Below the pieces are notes generated by a model. That model was not told the origin of the DNA and ran no database searches. It was given only the letters and a program-made list of their open reading frames with translations. 64,000 nt of DNA from JAWKZG01 sp041396125 (GTDB lineage: Bacteria; Pseudomonadota; Gammaproteobacteria; Competibacterales; Competibacteraceae): the NCBI GenBank assembly GCA_041396125.1, contig JAWKZG010000024.1, forward strand, positions 12,813 through 76,812. The letters run 5' to 3'. The position numbers and the translations under genes were made by a program. Of this stretch, positions 8,996 to 19,000 are shown one piece after another (within the stretch, counting starts at the first letter, position 1; every line of letters begins with the position of its first letter).

Positions 8996-10119
8996 TGCCG
9001 CGCCTGCTTGAAAAACGCCTGGCACCGGCTGATTCCCTGTGGGCGATCAGCTGGACAACTGGACTGGCCGTGGTGGCGGCCCTGGGCGTCGGTGGACTGC
9101 TGTTTTTGCCTTTGGCTCCAATCCGCTGGATGCGTATATAGCGCTGTTTGCGGAAGGTTTCAGCAGCTGGCGAGGTTTTGGCTATACGCTGGTGAAAGCG
9201 GCTCCACTTATTCTGATCGGGCTGGGCACGATTGTCGCCTGGCGTACCGGTTTCGGCTATCTCGGCTTCGAGGGCTGTCTGCTGGTTGGTGCTGCCGCTG
9301 CGACCTGGGTAGCGCTTGAAACAGCAGCTGGCGGTCTGTTCGGGCCGCTGCCCTGGCTACTTTTTTTAACACTGGTCATTTTGGTCACAATCGTGGCAGG
9401 TGGTATCTGGGCCGGTATTGTCGGAATTTTTCGTGGCTGGTTTGGCGGTAACGAGGTGATTACCTCGCTGATGATGAACTATCTGGCGGTTTTTCTGGTG
9501 CAATATCTGGTTTCCGGGCCACTGCGGGCCAGCGATGATCTGCCTCAGAGTCCGCGTCTGCCTCGCGAGACCTGGGCCGCCATATTTTCTGGAAGGCACG
9601 CGGGCGCATAGTGGTATTTTTATTGCGCTGGTAGCGGCGCTGATCATCTGGGTTGTGCTGTTGCGCAGCCGTATCGGTTACGAATTGATCGTCACCGGCT
9701 TAACCCCAAAGCCGCGCTTTGGCGGTATTAATGTTGGCACGCCAGGTGCTGGCGGCGTTTATTGCCGGCGGTCTGGGGGCGCTGGCAGGTATGGTCGAGG
9801 TACTGGGGGTGCATCACCGGCTGCTGGACGGGTTGTCAGAAGGCACCGGTTTTATTGGCATTGTAGCGGCGCTATTGGGTGCGCTGCACCCGCTGGGGTG
9901 CTGATCGCGTCAACCCTGTACGCAGGTATGACGGTCGGGGCTGATGCAATGCAGCGGCAGGCGGGACTGCCGTCCTCGATTATCTTCATTGTGCAGAGCC
10001 TTATTGTGCTTTTTGTGCTGGCGAGCGATCTGCTGCGCTATTACACCCTGCATCTGCCTTTCGGGCGGCGGCGGCGGGCAGCGTCGTCGCTTAAGACTGA
10101 TCTGCCGGGCGAAACCTGA
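8995..10119 (+). CDS. ABC transporter permease 1, BMP/nucleoside type (at least four frameshifts)
   Basis: Polytopic inner-membrane permease of the BPD_transp_2 family, about 374 residues once frames are joined. The ATG at 8995 overlaps the ATPase stop (TGATG). The conserved run GYTLVKAAPLILIGLGTIVAWRTGFGYLG... then GGNEVITSLMMNYLAVFLVQYLV identifies the family. Frame breaks lie near 9103 (one T lost in a T run), 9570 (extra C), 9735 (extra G) and 9898 (one G lost in GGGG). After the last, ASTLYAGMTVGADAMQ and a hydrophobic C terminus follow. Total length stays a multiple of three, so the indels cancel. Several errors in one gene point to low-quality sequence rather than selection for loss, but true decay cannot be excluded. 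Confidence 0.82.
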
Positions 10120-11060
10120 TGATGGAACTGGATCTGTGGTCTTCCACGTTTCTGGTCGGCTGGCTGGCAGCTACGGTCAGACTGGCCGGCCCTTTGCTGC
10201 TTGCCGCGCTGGGCGAATTGTTTGCCGAGCGCTCGGGCGTGCTGAACATCGGCATTGAAGGTCTCATGCTGCTGGGCGCGCTGGCCAGTTATCTGGCGAC
10301 CTTGTACACGGGCGAGTCCCTGGCTGGGACTGAGCGCCGGTGTGCTGGCCGGTATCATTGCGGGCAGTTTTCTGGCCTGGATGTACGTCACAGTCGGTGC
10401 CAGTCAGGTCGTTGTGGGTATCATCTTCAATATTCTTGCTCTCGGCCTTGCCAGCTATATTTATCGGCTGGCGCTGCGCGGTGTGGCCGGTCCCAGACCG
10501 TAGACATGTTCGACGCTCTGCCCATTCCGTTCCTGTCTGATTTGCCACTGATCGGGCCGATACTGTTCCGGCACACGATGCTGCTCTATATTACAGCGGG
10601 TCTGGTCATCGTCGCCGGTTTTGTGCTCTATCGCACCCGACTGGGCCTGAATTTACGGGCAGTGGGCGAAAACCCGCGGGCAGCGGATACCGCCGGTATT
10701 AATGTCGCGACATTGCGCTATATCGGCGTGCTGATTTCGGCCGGTGCAGCCGGCGCGGCCGGGGCTTATCTGGTGCTGGCCCAGGTTGGCCAGTTCCGCG
10801 AATCAATCGTGGCAGGGCAGGGCTTTATCGCCCTGGCTATCGTTATTTTTGGCCGCTGGGACCCGTATAAAGCCGCGCTTGCCGCACTGATTTTTGGTGC
10901 AGCTGATGCCCTGCAGCTGTCTTTGCAGTTATTCCAGGTCGGTCTGCCGCCGCAACTGCTGTTAGCCTTGCCGTATGTGCTGACGATCATCGCCATGTCC
11001 GGTCTTATCGGCAAAACCCGGCAACCGGAGGCGTTTATGGTGCCTTACCGAAAAGAGTAA
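10119..11060 (+). CDS. ABC transporter permease 2, BMP/nucleoside type (two compensating frameshifts)
   Basis: Second permease of the importer, 313 residues. Its ATG at 10119 overlaps the previous stop. It starts with an amphipathic stretch and the family motif GELFAERSGVLNIGIEGLMLLGA near residue 31; later segments are GLNLRAVGENPRAADTAGINV and GFIALAIVIFGRWDPYKAALAALIFGAADALQL. Between about 10318 (extra C in GAGTCCC) and 10498 (one base missing near GGTCCC) the correct frame is displaced; it reads WLGLSAGVLAGIIAG and then VVVGIIFNILALGLASYIY. Together with the binding protein, ATPase and permease 1 it makes a complete purine nucleoside-like uptake system. Confidence 0.85.
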   Translation: MMELDLWSSTFLVGWLAATVRLAGPLLLAALGELFAERSGVLNIGIEGLMLLGALASYLATLYTGESLAGTERRCAGRYHCGQFSGLDVRHSRCQSGRCGYHLQYSCSRPCQLYLSAGAARCGRSQTVDMFDALPIPFLSDLPLIGPILFRHTMLLYITAGLVIVAGFVLYRTRLGLNLRAVGENPRAADTAGINVATLRYIGVLISAGAAGAAGAYLVLAQVGQFRESIVAGQGFIALAIVIFGRWDPYKAALAALIFGAADALQLSLQLFQVGLPPQLLLALPYVLTIIAMSGLIGKTRQPEAFMVPYRKE

Positions 11061-11140
11061 TCCCCGCCACCTTCTCATGCGGAACGCGCATGATTTTGCA
11101 TCGTTCACAGCGATTGCACCGCACCCATACCCAGTCCGTC

Positions 11141-11160
11141 ATTCCCGCGCAGGCGGGAAT
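11141..11160. repeat. 20-bp inverted repeat resembling a dRS3-type element
   Basis: ATTCCCGCGCAGGCGGGAAT is an imperfect palindrome with ATTCCC / GGGAAT ends separated by 8 bases, the form described for the short dRS3 repeats of Neisseria and for similar extragenic repeats of other proteobacteria. It lies in the gap after permease 2, flanked by GTC on the left and CCAG on the right. I see one copy in this window. Confidence 0.75.
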
Positions 11161-11266
11161 CCAGAGAATGCTTAAGGCGCAGCAAAATGTCGCAAACCTA
11201 TCCGCGTCATGTATCCGTTTCGCTGCAGCGCTGGGGCGGGCATAGCGTGAGATCATATGCGCTGTT

Positions 11267-11552
11267 TTATTTAGGCCCGGTCTGGGGCCAGGGCCAGCAA
11301 AGCCCAGCGCCAGGGGTAGGCAGCCAACCGTGCCCACCGATCCGCACGCCGAGGTACATCAGTCGCGCCAGCCGGGGAGCATGCTGGCGCACACATCGCA
11401 TAAAGCCTGATCGGCTGCTTTGCGGGCGGCGGCTGTACCTCCGTACCAGTAGGCTTTGTCGTGTGCTCTACGCAGCAGCCGCCCCAGTTACCGTCGGGAA
11501 ATAAACTGCAATGGTCCGTCTTGAAGGGTTTGGGTGGTTGCGGAGAGCTCAT
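11267..11552 (-). pseudogene. Small protein with CCxEH motif, frame broken (pseudogene or sequence errors)
   Basis: Read on the minus strand from 11552, the frame begins MSSPQPPKPFKTDHCSLFPD and reaches GGCCVEH. After one base is dropped, it continues DKAYWYGGTAAARKAADQALCD. After further shifts it gives MYLGVRIGGHGW and a C terminus PWRWGF.WPWPQTGPK ending at a TAA at 11267-11269. A short protein with a CCxEHDxAYWxGG segment and a tryptophan-rich C terminus appears to be the ancestral product; the motif resembles the CCxxHD helix of phospholipase A2 folds, but I do not assign a function. At least three indels are needed. It could be a decayed gene or poorly read sequence. Confidence 0.5.
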
Positions 11553-11560
11553 ATCAGGTT

Positions 11561-11938
11561 TTACTTGAGGGCATCGAGCGGATTAAAACTGGAGGCGAAG
11601 ATCATGAACGCTATCACCCCGGCCCAGATACTGGCCGAGACTTGCTGGCCGTGCTTGAATTCTTCCAGTTTTGCCGGGTCGCCAAAGTGCTTGTACAGCA
11701 GGAAATACTCGAACCAGAACCAGATCGGCGGTCCCAGCGTCCAGAAGGCTATGCCAAGCTTGGCGACCAGTTTGAACGGAAAAACAAACCCCAGCAGATT
11801 GATCGTGAGCGGCGGATTATCCGGTGTATAGGTATCCAGCGTGAACAGAACGCTCAGGGTCAGCAGCAACATGACAACGCCGACCAGTGCTGCCAGCAGC
11901 GTGGCGATATAGGGCAAAGCCGTGTGATAAATCCGCAT
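11561..11938 (-). CDS. Hypothetical membrane protein, three predicted helices
   Basis: I do not recognise a family for this 125-residue protein. Hydrophobic segments lie at about residues 10-33 (IATLLAALVGVVMLLLTLSVLF), 60-82 (KLGIAFWTLGPPIWFWFEYFLL) and 100-118 (SIWAGVIAFMIFASSF). It follows the MoaD-like gene by 15 bp on the same strand and so is probably the last intact gene of the molybdenum hydroxylase operon. A supporting role in that operon is only an inference from position. Confidence 0.7.
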   Translation of the reverse strand: MRIYHTALPYIATLLAALVGVVMLLLTLSVLFTLDTYTPDNPPLTINLLGFVFPFKLVAKLGIAFWTLGPPIWFWFEYFLLYKHFGDPAKLEEFKHGQQVSASIWAGVIAFMIFASSFNPLDALK

Positions 11939-11953
11939 GATTGGTCGCTCCGT

Positions 11954-12202
11954 TCAACCCGCTCCGATTTTGGGCAGTATAAAGACTTCCGAATCTTCGC
12001 GCAGAGCTTCCAGATAAGGGTCCTGATAGATCTCGCCATCAATGGCCAGGGCCAGCGCCTGTTCGATTTCCTCGCCCAGACCTGGATAATGCTGCTCCAG
12101 TTGGCGCAGCAACTCACGGACAGTGCGTGCCGGAATGTCCAGACGGGTTGCCCCCGCCGTGAAACGATTACCGAGCGTGCCGGTCAGTATCACCCTGGCC
12201 AT
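11954..12202 (-). CDS. MoaD/ThiS-like ubiquitin-fold protein
   Basis: An 82-residue protein of the MoaD/ThiS beta-grasp family. Features are VRELLRQLEQHYPG near residue 28, ALAIDGEIYQDPYLEAL near 50, and the terminal FILPKIGAG. Classical MoaD and ThiS end in Gly-Gly, which is adenylated and thiocarboxylated; this one ends Gly-Ala-Gly, so sulfur-carrier activity is uncertain. It lies 11 bp downstream of the molybdopterin-binding subunit. Its position suggests a role in cofactor maturation or in complex assembly of that enzyme. Members next to such hydroxylases are often annotated only as MoaD/ThiS family. Confidence 0.8.
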   Translation of the reverse strand: MARVILTGTLGNRFTAGATRLDIPARTVRELLRQLEQHYPGLGEEIEQALALAIDGEIYQDPYLEALREDSEVFILPKIGAG

Positions 12203-12213
12203 AATGCTGTGGC

Positions 12214-14528
12214 TCAGGCCTGATTGCCGCGAGTTGCCGCTGCTGCCTGGTCGATAGCCGCCAGTAGCCGGGGTGGCGATAACGGCAAATCGGTGATGCG
12301 CTGGCCGAGCGCATTCTCGATCGCGTTTGCTACTGCAGCCAGGGGCGGAATAATCGGTACCTCACCGACCCCGCGCACCCCATACGGGTGGTTCGGGTTA
12401 GGCACTTCCACCAGCACAGTGTCGATCATCGGCAGGTCCGAGCAGACCGGCATGCGATAATCCAGAAAGCCCGGATTTTCCAGTCGGCCCTCGGCGTTAT
12501 AGATGTATTCCTCGTTCAGCGCCCAGCCGCCTTGCGCCACACCGCCCTGCAACTGGCCTTCGACATAGCTGGGATGTATCGCCCGGCCGACATCCTGCAC
12601 GGCGGTATAGCGCAGAATCGTTACGCGCCCGGTTTCGGTATCGACTTCCAGATCGCAGATATGAGTGCCGAAACCCGGTCCGGCTCCTGTGCATTGAGCG
12701 TGGCATAGCCAGCAATCGGGCCACCGGTTTTACCGGCTTTAGCCGCGATATCGCCAATCGTCAGCGGCTCGAAATCGCCGGCATTGGGGCCAGCCGGAAA
12801 AGCTTTACCGTCTTTCCAGCTGACCGCTTCCGGGTCAATCTCCCAGATCAGGGCCGCGCGTTTGCAAAGCTCCTGGATGGCTTTACGGCTGGCTTCAATT
12901 GCCGCCATACCGGTGGCGAAAGTGACCCGGCTGCCGCCCGTCAGGAACGTGTAGCCAATCGAGCTGGTATCCCCGATCAGGGGCCGCACCTGCGCCACAT
13001 CGATGCCGAATTCCTCCGCTACCATCATCGCGTGACCGGCCCGCGAGCCGCCGATGTCGGGGCTGCCGGTGGTCAGCGCAATAGTGCCATCTTCATTGAT
13101 ATTGATAGCCGCAGTGGAATCTCCACCGATATTGAACCAGAAGCCGGAGGCAACGCCCCGACCACGAACTATCCCGGGGGCGCTACCATTTGAGCTATCA
13201 GCCAGCGGCGCGGTGTAATGCGGATGCTGCAGCGCCGCCTGCAAGGTTTCGGCATAGCCGATGACCTTGAAGCGCGGGCCGTAAGCGGCCTGGGTGCCCT
13301 CATGAGCGGCGTTCTGCAGGCGGAATTGCAGCGGATCGATGCCTAATTGCTTGGCCAGATCATCGATGACCGATTCCACCGGATATTCGGACAGCGGTGC
13401 GCCGGGGGCACGATAAGCCGCAACCTTGGGCCGGTTGACGACGACGTCATAACCGACTGCGCTGACATTGGCCAGATCGTACGGGGCGAAAGCTGCCATG
13501 CAGGCAGGGCCGACCGGGGCACCCGGAAACGCACCGGCCTGCAGATAGACCTCGGCGGAGGCTGCGGTGATTTTGCCATCGCGATTTGCGCCGATCTTGA
13601 TCCGGCTGTAGGAGCCGGGGGCCGGGCCGGTCGCCCGAAAAACTTCTTCCCGGCTCATGGTCAGCTTGACGGGACGGCCCGACTGACGTGCCAGCAGAAA
13701 GGCAATCGGTTCCAGATAAACCAGGGTTTTACCACCGAAACCACCGCCGATTTCTGCCGGAATCACGCGGACTTTGGACTGCTCCAGACGTAACAGTTTG
13801 CACAGATAGGTGCGCATGGTGAAATGGCCCTGACTGGAACACCAGACCTCGGCCTGACCGTCTTCCGATACGGTTGCGATCGCTGCATGTGGCTCGATAT
13901 AGCCTTGGTGCACCGGCTGGGTGGTGAACTCGCGTTCGATGATGACATCAGCAGCGGCAAAACCGGCATCCAGATCGCCCAGGCTGAACTCGACCCGTTT
14001 GGCGATATTGGACGGTTGTTGCGGTTGCGGCTCCATCCCTTCGGTGTAGAGATCATCATGCAGCAGCGGCGCATCCGGTTTAATCGCAGCACGCACATCA
14101 ATCACATGCGGCAATATTTCGTATTCGACTTTGATCAGTGCCAGCGCCTGCTCGGCAATCGAGGCACTGGTGGCGGCAACTGCAGCAACCGCATGACCGT
14201 CATACAGCACTTTATCGCGTGCCATCAGATTGTGCGACAGCGCCCGCAGGTTGATCGGGGTTTCGCCAGCAGCGGCTTCCTCGGAGGGGATATCCGGCCA
14301 GTCGGCACCGGTAATAACGGCTTTGACCCCCGGCAGCGCTTTGGCGGCGCTGGTGTCGATCGAGACAATACGGGCATGCGCATGCGGGCTGCGCAGGATT
14401 TTCCCGCTCAGCATGCCGGGCAGGAAATAGTCCGCACCGAAGCGGGCTCGCCCCGTTACTTTATCAACGCCGTCCGGTCGTAACGGCCGTTTGCCAATCC
14501 AGCGAAAGGTTTGTTCTTGTTCGCCCAT
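12214..14528 (-). CDS. Molybdenum hydroxylase large subunit, xanthine dehydrogenase/CoxL superfamily (one frameshift)
   Basis: Molybdopterin-cytosine-dinucleotide-binding catalytic subunit, about 771 residues after correction. Visible signatures are the start of the fold (GRARFGADYFLPGMLSGKI), GGGFGGKT near residue 260, AYRAPGAP near 370, and GVGEVPIIPPLAAVANAI near the C terminus, which carries the catalytic glutamate. AYRAPG instead of the CO dehydrogenase AYRCSFR loop argues for a purine, aldehyde or N-heterocycle hydroxylase rather than CO oxidation. One G is missing near 12690 (AATGCACAGGAGCC), after which the frame resumes FGTHICDLEVDTETG. It is third in the operon M-S-L-MoaD-like. The neighbouring purine nucleoside importer makes xanthine or hypoxanthine a reasonable substrate guess. 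Confidence 0.87.
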
Positions 14529-14545
14529 CAGATTCCTCCCCGCGA

Positions 14546-15019
14546 CTAAGCGCGTATCTCAGCGGCTGCATCCAGTACAGCCCGGACAATTTTGTCGTAG
14601 CCGGTACAGCGGCACAGATTACCTGCCAGCCAGTAGCGGACCTCGGTCTCGGTCGGATCAGGGTTTTTTTCCAGCAGTGCTTTGGCGGCGATCAGAAAAC
14701 CCGGCGTACAGATACCGCATTGCAAGGCGGCGTGTTCCAGAAATTTGCGTTGCAGGGGATGCAGCTGTTCGCCCTGGGCCATCCCTTCGATGGTTTCCAC
14801 GCTGCGCTCGGCGGCTTCCACTCCCAGCACCAGGCAGCTGCACACCAGCCGCCCGTCCAGCATGACACTGCAGGCACCGCAATCGCCCGAACTGCAGCCC
14901 TCTTTGCTGCCGGTCAGTTGTAAATCGTCGCGCAGCACGTCCAGTAAGGTTTGCTGCGGCTCACAGAGAAATTCGACCGGTTCCCCGTTAATCGTGGTAC
15001 TGACATGATACTTTGCCAT
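14546..15019 (-). CDS. Molybdenum hydroxylase small subunit, two 2Fe-2S clusters
   Basis: This 157-residue iron-sulfur subunit shuttles electrons from the molybdenum centre to FAD. The N-terminal plant-ferredoxin-type cluster is seen as CSSGDCGACSVMLDGRLVCSC at about residues 42-62 and the C-terminal helical cluster as CGICTPGF near 100 and CRCTGYDKIV near 134. Length and motif order match XdhC/CutS/CoxS. Its ATG overlaps the stop of the FAD subunit gene (TAATG at 15019), and a 17-bp gap separates it from the large subunit. Confidence 0.93.
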   Translation of the reverse strand: MAKYHVSTTINGEPVEFLCEPQQTLLDVLRDDLQLTGSKEGCSSGDCGACSVMLDGRLVCSCLVLGVEAAERSVETIEGMAQGEQLHPLQRKFLEHAALQCGICTPGFLIAAKALLEKNPDPTETEVRYWLAGNLCRCTGYDKIVRAVLDAAAEIRA

Positions 15020-15888
15020 TAATGCCCCCTGGGTGTGCGTTGCTGGGCCCGCTGCAGCGCGATCCGGGCCGCCCGTTTGACCAGTACACCGGCCACATTG
15101 ATGCGATAATCGACGGTACCGCGTTTATCATCGATAGGTTGACAGGCGTTGCGGGCTGCTGCTGCAGCCTGTTCCAGCGCGGTGTCGTCCAGCCGGGTAC
15201 CGCATAGCGCAGCGGCTGCTTCAGCGACCAGCAGCGGGCGTGGTGCGACCGCCCCGAGTGCGACCCGGGCTGCTGTGCAGACTCCATTGTCATCCAGTGT
15301 CAGATTAACCCCGGCACCGACCACCGCGATATCCATTTCGGTGCGCGGAATCAGGCGCAGATAGGCATCGCCAGAATTTGGTAGCTGCCGTGGCAGTTGA
15401 ATTTCAAGCACAAATTCGCCGGCCTGTAACGAGGTCCGGCCGGGGCCGGTAATGATTTCTTCCACCGGTACGCTGCGCTGGCCGCCGGGACCGGCGATCA
15501 GACAGACCGCAGCGGCGGCGATCAGGGCCGGAACACTGTCCGCAGCCGGTGAGGCATTGCACAGATTGCCGCCCAGACTGGCGCGCCCCTGCACCTGGGT
15601 GGAGCCGATCAACTCGAAAGCTTCCACCACCCCTGGCCATTCCTTGCTGATGGTGGCGTGCTCACCCAGTTCGGCACCACTGACAGCGGCACCGATGCGG
15701 ATCAGATCGGGTTCAAGATGGATTTGTTTCAGTTCAGGGATTTTTTTGATATCGACCAGAGTTGCGGGTTTGATCCGACCGGCGCGCAGTTGCACCAGCA
15801 GATCGGTCCCACCGGCCAGGACTCTGGCATCGGGCGTGGCTAACAGATCAACTGCGGCGGCCACGGAAGCGGGAACTTCATAACGCAT
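15019..15888 (-). CDS. Molybdenum hydroxylase medium subunit, FAD-binding
   Basis: This 289-residue FAD subunit of the CoxM/XdhB type passes electrons to the acceptor. I chose the ATG at 15888 (MRYEVPASV), which has AGAGGA upstream; the frame extends eight codons further without a ribosome site. FAD-binding motifs are AGGTDLLVQLRAG near residue 24 and the second loop TQVQGRASLGGNLCNASPAADS near 100, followed by RTEMDIAVVGAGVNL. It is first in the operon and lies about 115 bp downstream of a likely sigma-70 promoter at 16003-16030. Confidence 0.92.
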   Translation of the reverse strand: MRYEVPASVAAAVDLLATPDARVLAGGTDLLVQLRAGRIKPATLVDIKKIPELKQIHLEPDLIRIGAAVSGAELGEHATISKEWPGVVEAFELIGSTQVQGRASLGGNLCNASPAADSVPALIAAAAVCLIAGPGGQRSVPVEEIITGPGRTSLQAGEFVLEIQLPRQLPNSGDAYLRLIPRTEMDIAVVGAGVNLTLDDNGVCTAARVALGAVAPRPLLVAEAAAALCGTRLDDTALEQAAAAARNACQPIDDKRGTVDYRINVAGVLVKRAARIALQRAQQRTPRGH

Positions 15889-16002
15889 AGGCTGCGTCCT
15901 CTTTATGGGCATGGATCAGTAAGGGGCCAAGTGTATGGCGTCGCAGTCGGGATGTGATCTGCTGCGGCGTCATTCGATTGGCCCCAAGGTGGTTATCATA
16001 TT

Positions 16003-16030
16003 AATTATACACACACCCGATTATACACTG
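16003..16030 (-). promoter_or_regulatory. Probable promoter of the Mo-hydroxylase operon with duplicated GTGTATAAT
   Basis: On the minus strand the sequence GTGTATAAT occurs twice, 16 bases apart, each containing a perfect TATAAT (16004-16009 and 16020-16025). A CTGACA-like element lies just upstream at about 16026-16032. The duplicated word could be two -10 elements or a direct-repeat operator overlapping one. It precedes the FAD subunit start by about 115 bp. Confidence 0.45.
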
Positions 16031-16088
16031 TCAGCAGCAGCGCCGACCCTGCTGCTACAGGGGCGGCGCTGTATCTCAGTGATCAGCC

Positions 16089-19000
16089 TCAGTGCACCGT
16101 CAGGCGTGCCATAGCGCCACGCCCGAAGTACCAGGGCTTGTACATGTCTTCAGCGAACACAGCCGGCAGAACGTACTCCCCCGGTGTGACCGCCCGTGCC
16201 AGATAGGCCAGACTGAATTTACGCTGCGCGCTGTTCAGAGTCAGCGCCGCGACATAGCGGTCATCGCGCAGTTCGACATGCTCGGGGTAGCTGAGATTGT
16301 CCAGCCAGGGATAGGCTTCCAGTGTTTCGCCATCACCCAGTCGGGCGTTTTCCAGCTCCAGACCGGCCGGCAGCAGATCGACCACCAGCAGCTGATGCGG
16401 TTCCTGGGTGTCGATCAGACCGTCGATGCGCACAATGACCAGCTCGTTCTGGAGAATATCTGTGGCCGCCAGCGGTACACCGTCCCGGCTGAAATAACGT
16501 CGGCTCAGTTGCACGCCCTGTGCGGCCGGAGCTTGTGGTGCGGTTGGAATGCCGCTGCGACTCAGCACATACCAGGCGGGTGCCGTGCCGAGATTGGTGA
16601 TGATCATACCGCGCTCCAGTTCGCTTGGCGCCGGACTGAAATAGAAAGGGTCCTGCCGGGTGCCGATGGTTTGCCCACTGATGGCCAGATTGAGGTCAGA
16701 TCGCTCGCTGACCAGGGCATGCGCTGCCAGCAGCAGCCAGGCCTGTTCCTGGGTGCTGGTATAGCTGCGCTCCTGAAATTGTGCCGCCAGCCGGGCCGTT
16801 TCCTCGGTCAATGCTGCTGCCGGGGTACCGCTCTCGACCTGCAGGGCCAGCCAGGCGGCCTGATCGCGTAGCTCGGAGCCGTAGTCGAACAGCCGTTCCA
16901 GATCGCCAAAACCCGGTTGCCGGGCTGCTGTGAAAGCGGCCTGCGAGCGTGCTGTTTCACCATACAGGGCCAGCGCCGCACCGAGTTGTGCCCGCGCCAT
17001 GCGGGTAGGCAGACGATCCAGGTGATTATCATGCAGATAGCGCAGCTCGCCCAGCGGGGCCTGTTGTGCCAGGGCCAGTACGTACAGCATATAGGCACGA
17101 TTGGCGAGATCGTCGAGGCGTTCGTAACCCAGTTCATTCAGCTGCTGCTGCAACCATTCCAGACCACGCTGGTAAGGGTTGGCCGGCACCAGGTAGTCGC
17201 GTGTTTTGGCGCGCACCAGAAACTCCATGGTGTAAGCAGACAGCCAGGCTTCGGTCGGGCTGTCCTGACTCCACAGACCAAACCCGCCGTCATAATGCTG
17301 CAAGGCCAGTACCCGTTGAATAGCTTGCTGCACCCGGTTGCGCACCGGCTCCTGCACAGCAGCGGAGGACGCTGCCGGTTTGAGATAAGCCGCCTCGGTT
17401 TCACTCAGATACAGCAATGGCAGTGCGCGGCTGGTGGTCTGCTCCAGGCAGCCATAAGGATAGCGATCCAGCTGCTGCAGCAACGCGGGCACATCGAAGG
17501 GCGGTGTGCTGGCCAGGCTGATCTGCACGGCCGGATCGAACAACTGATCCAGCAGGGTATGATCCAGCGCCAGTGTTTCACCCGGTGCGAGCTGCCGGGT
17601 CTGCCGTTCACTGCTATAGGCCTGAGCCGGGCGTACTGAAATATCCCAGTCCCGCAGCAGGCTGAAGCCTTCCGGGCCATCCACGCGCAGACTGATCCGG
17701 CCTTGACCGGGCTCACCGCCGCGCAGGCGGAAGCTATGCTGCTGGCTGGCCGCTGTAGCATCGTTGACCCGCAATGTCAGCGCCGCCGGATTAGCCAGAC
17801 TGACAGCCCCCTCGGTGCTGAGGCGGATGTCATAATCGCCGTTGGGGGCGCTCAGATTTTGTACATTCAGGGTCAGATCGGCGCTGTCACCGGGTGCCAG
17901 GAAACGGGGCAGATAGACTTGTGTGACCAGTGGATCGCGTACCAGCAGGGTCTGCTCGGCCTGACCCAGTCGTTCGGCATCCCAGGCTACTACCATCAGC
18001 CGCAACTGGCCGTTGAAGTCGGGTAAATCCAGCGGGATACGCACCAGACCATCGCTGCCGACAGCCACCGGGCCGGAAAACAAAGCCACTGTGCGTACGG
18101 TTTTGACCGTGCTGCCGTTCAGGTTACGGCTTTCCGCACCGGCACCACTACGCAGTGCGCCACGCTGACCACCGGAGACGATTAATTTGCCGTATAAATC
18201 CAGCAGATCGACGCCCAGACGGCGTTTGCCGAGAAAATAGTCGAGCGGTGCCGGCGATTGAAAATCGGTCAGCTGCAGAATACCTTCATCGACCGCAGCC
18301 AGGGTAACAAAAGCGGGTTGCCCCGGCGTCAGCCCGCTCAGCTGCAGTGGCAGTTCGATGCGCTGCCGGGGGCGAACTTCGGTGGGTACATCCAGTTGCA
18401 GCGTCAGCGTGCGCGGGGCACGATCCAGACCCAGCCAGGTGACGCCGACAGCGCGGCCGGGACCACGCTGGCCCGTGTTGTTACCCTGGGTGTTATTTTG
18501 TGCTGGCCGGTAAGCGGTTGCGGTCAGATAAACCCCGGTGTCCAGTCAGCACTGACCGGCAATGAGACGGTGGTCGCACCGGTATGATCAGCCGTTTCCG
18601 GTAGTTCCAGGGCCAGCGTCTGCCATAATTTTTCGCTGGCGACGGTTAATAACACACTACCGGCAAACGGGGCTTCAATCCGCACCTGGGCGGTATCGCC
18701 AGGGCGGTAATCGGGGCGGTCCAGGGTGATGCGCAGTTTGTCCGGGGCATCATCTTCGCTCGGTGCCGAATACCAGCCGACATTAAAGCGCAGACTGCTG
18801 GCGACGCCGTTGCTCGGGTCCTGCACATCCAGCCGGTAGCTGCCCCAGTCCAGGCCGCTGAAACGCAGTGGCGTCGGGCCGGTTGCGCTCAGATCGAGCT
18901 GTTGGGTCTGCAGCGGTGCGCTGTCGCGAATGATCAGCTTGTAATCCCAGCGGGCATCGGCGTAATACCAGAAATAGTCGTAGTTTTCCCGTACCAGCTC

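Noticed and set aside
13347..13793. Plus-strand open frames inside the Mo-hydroxylase genes
   Set aside because: They are antisense shadows of highly conserved coding sequence and match no known protein.
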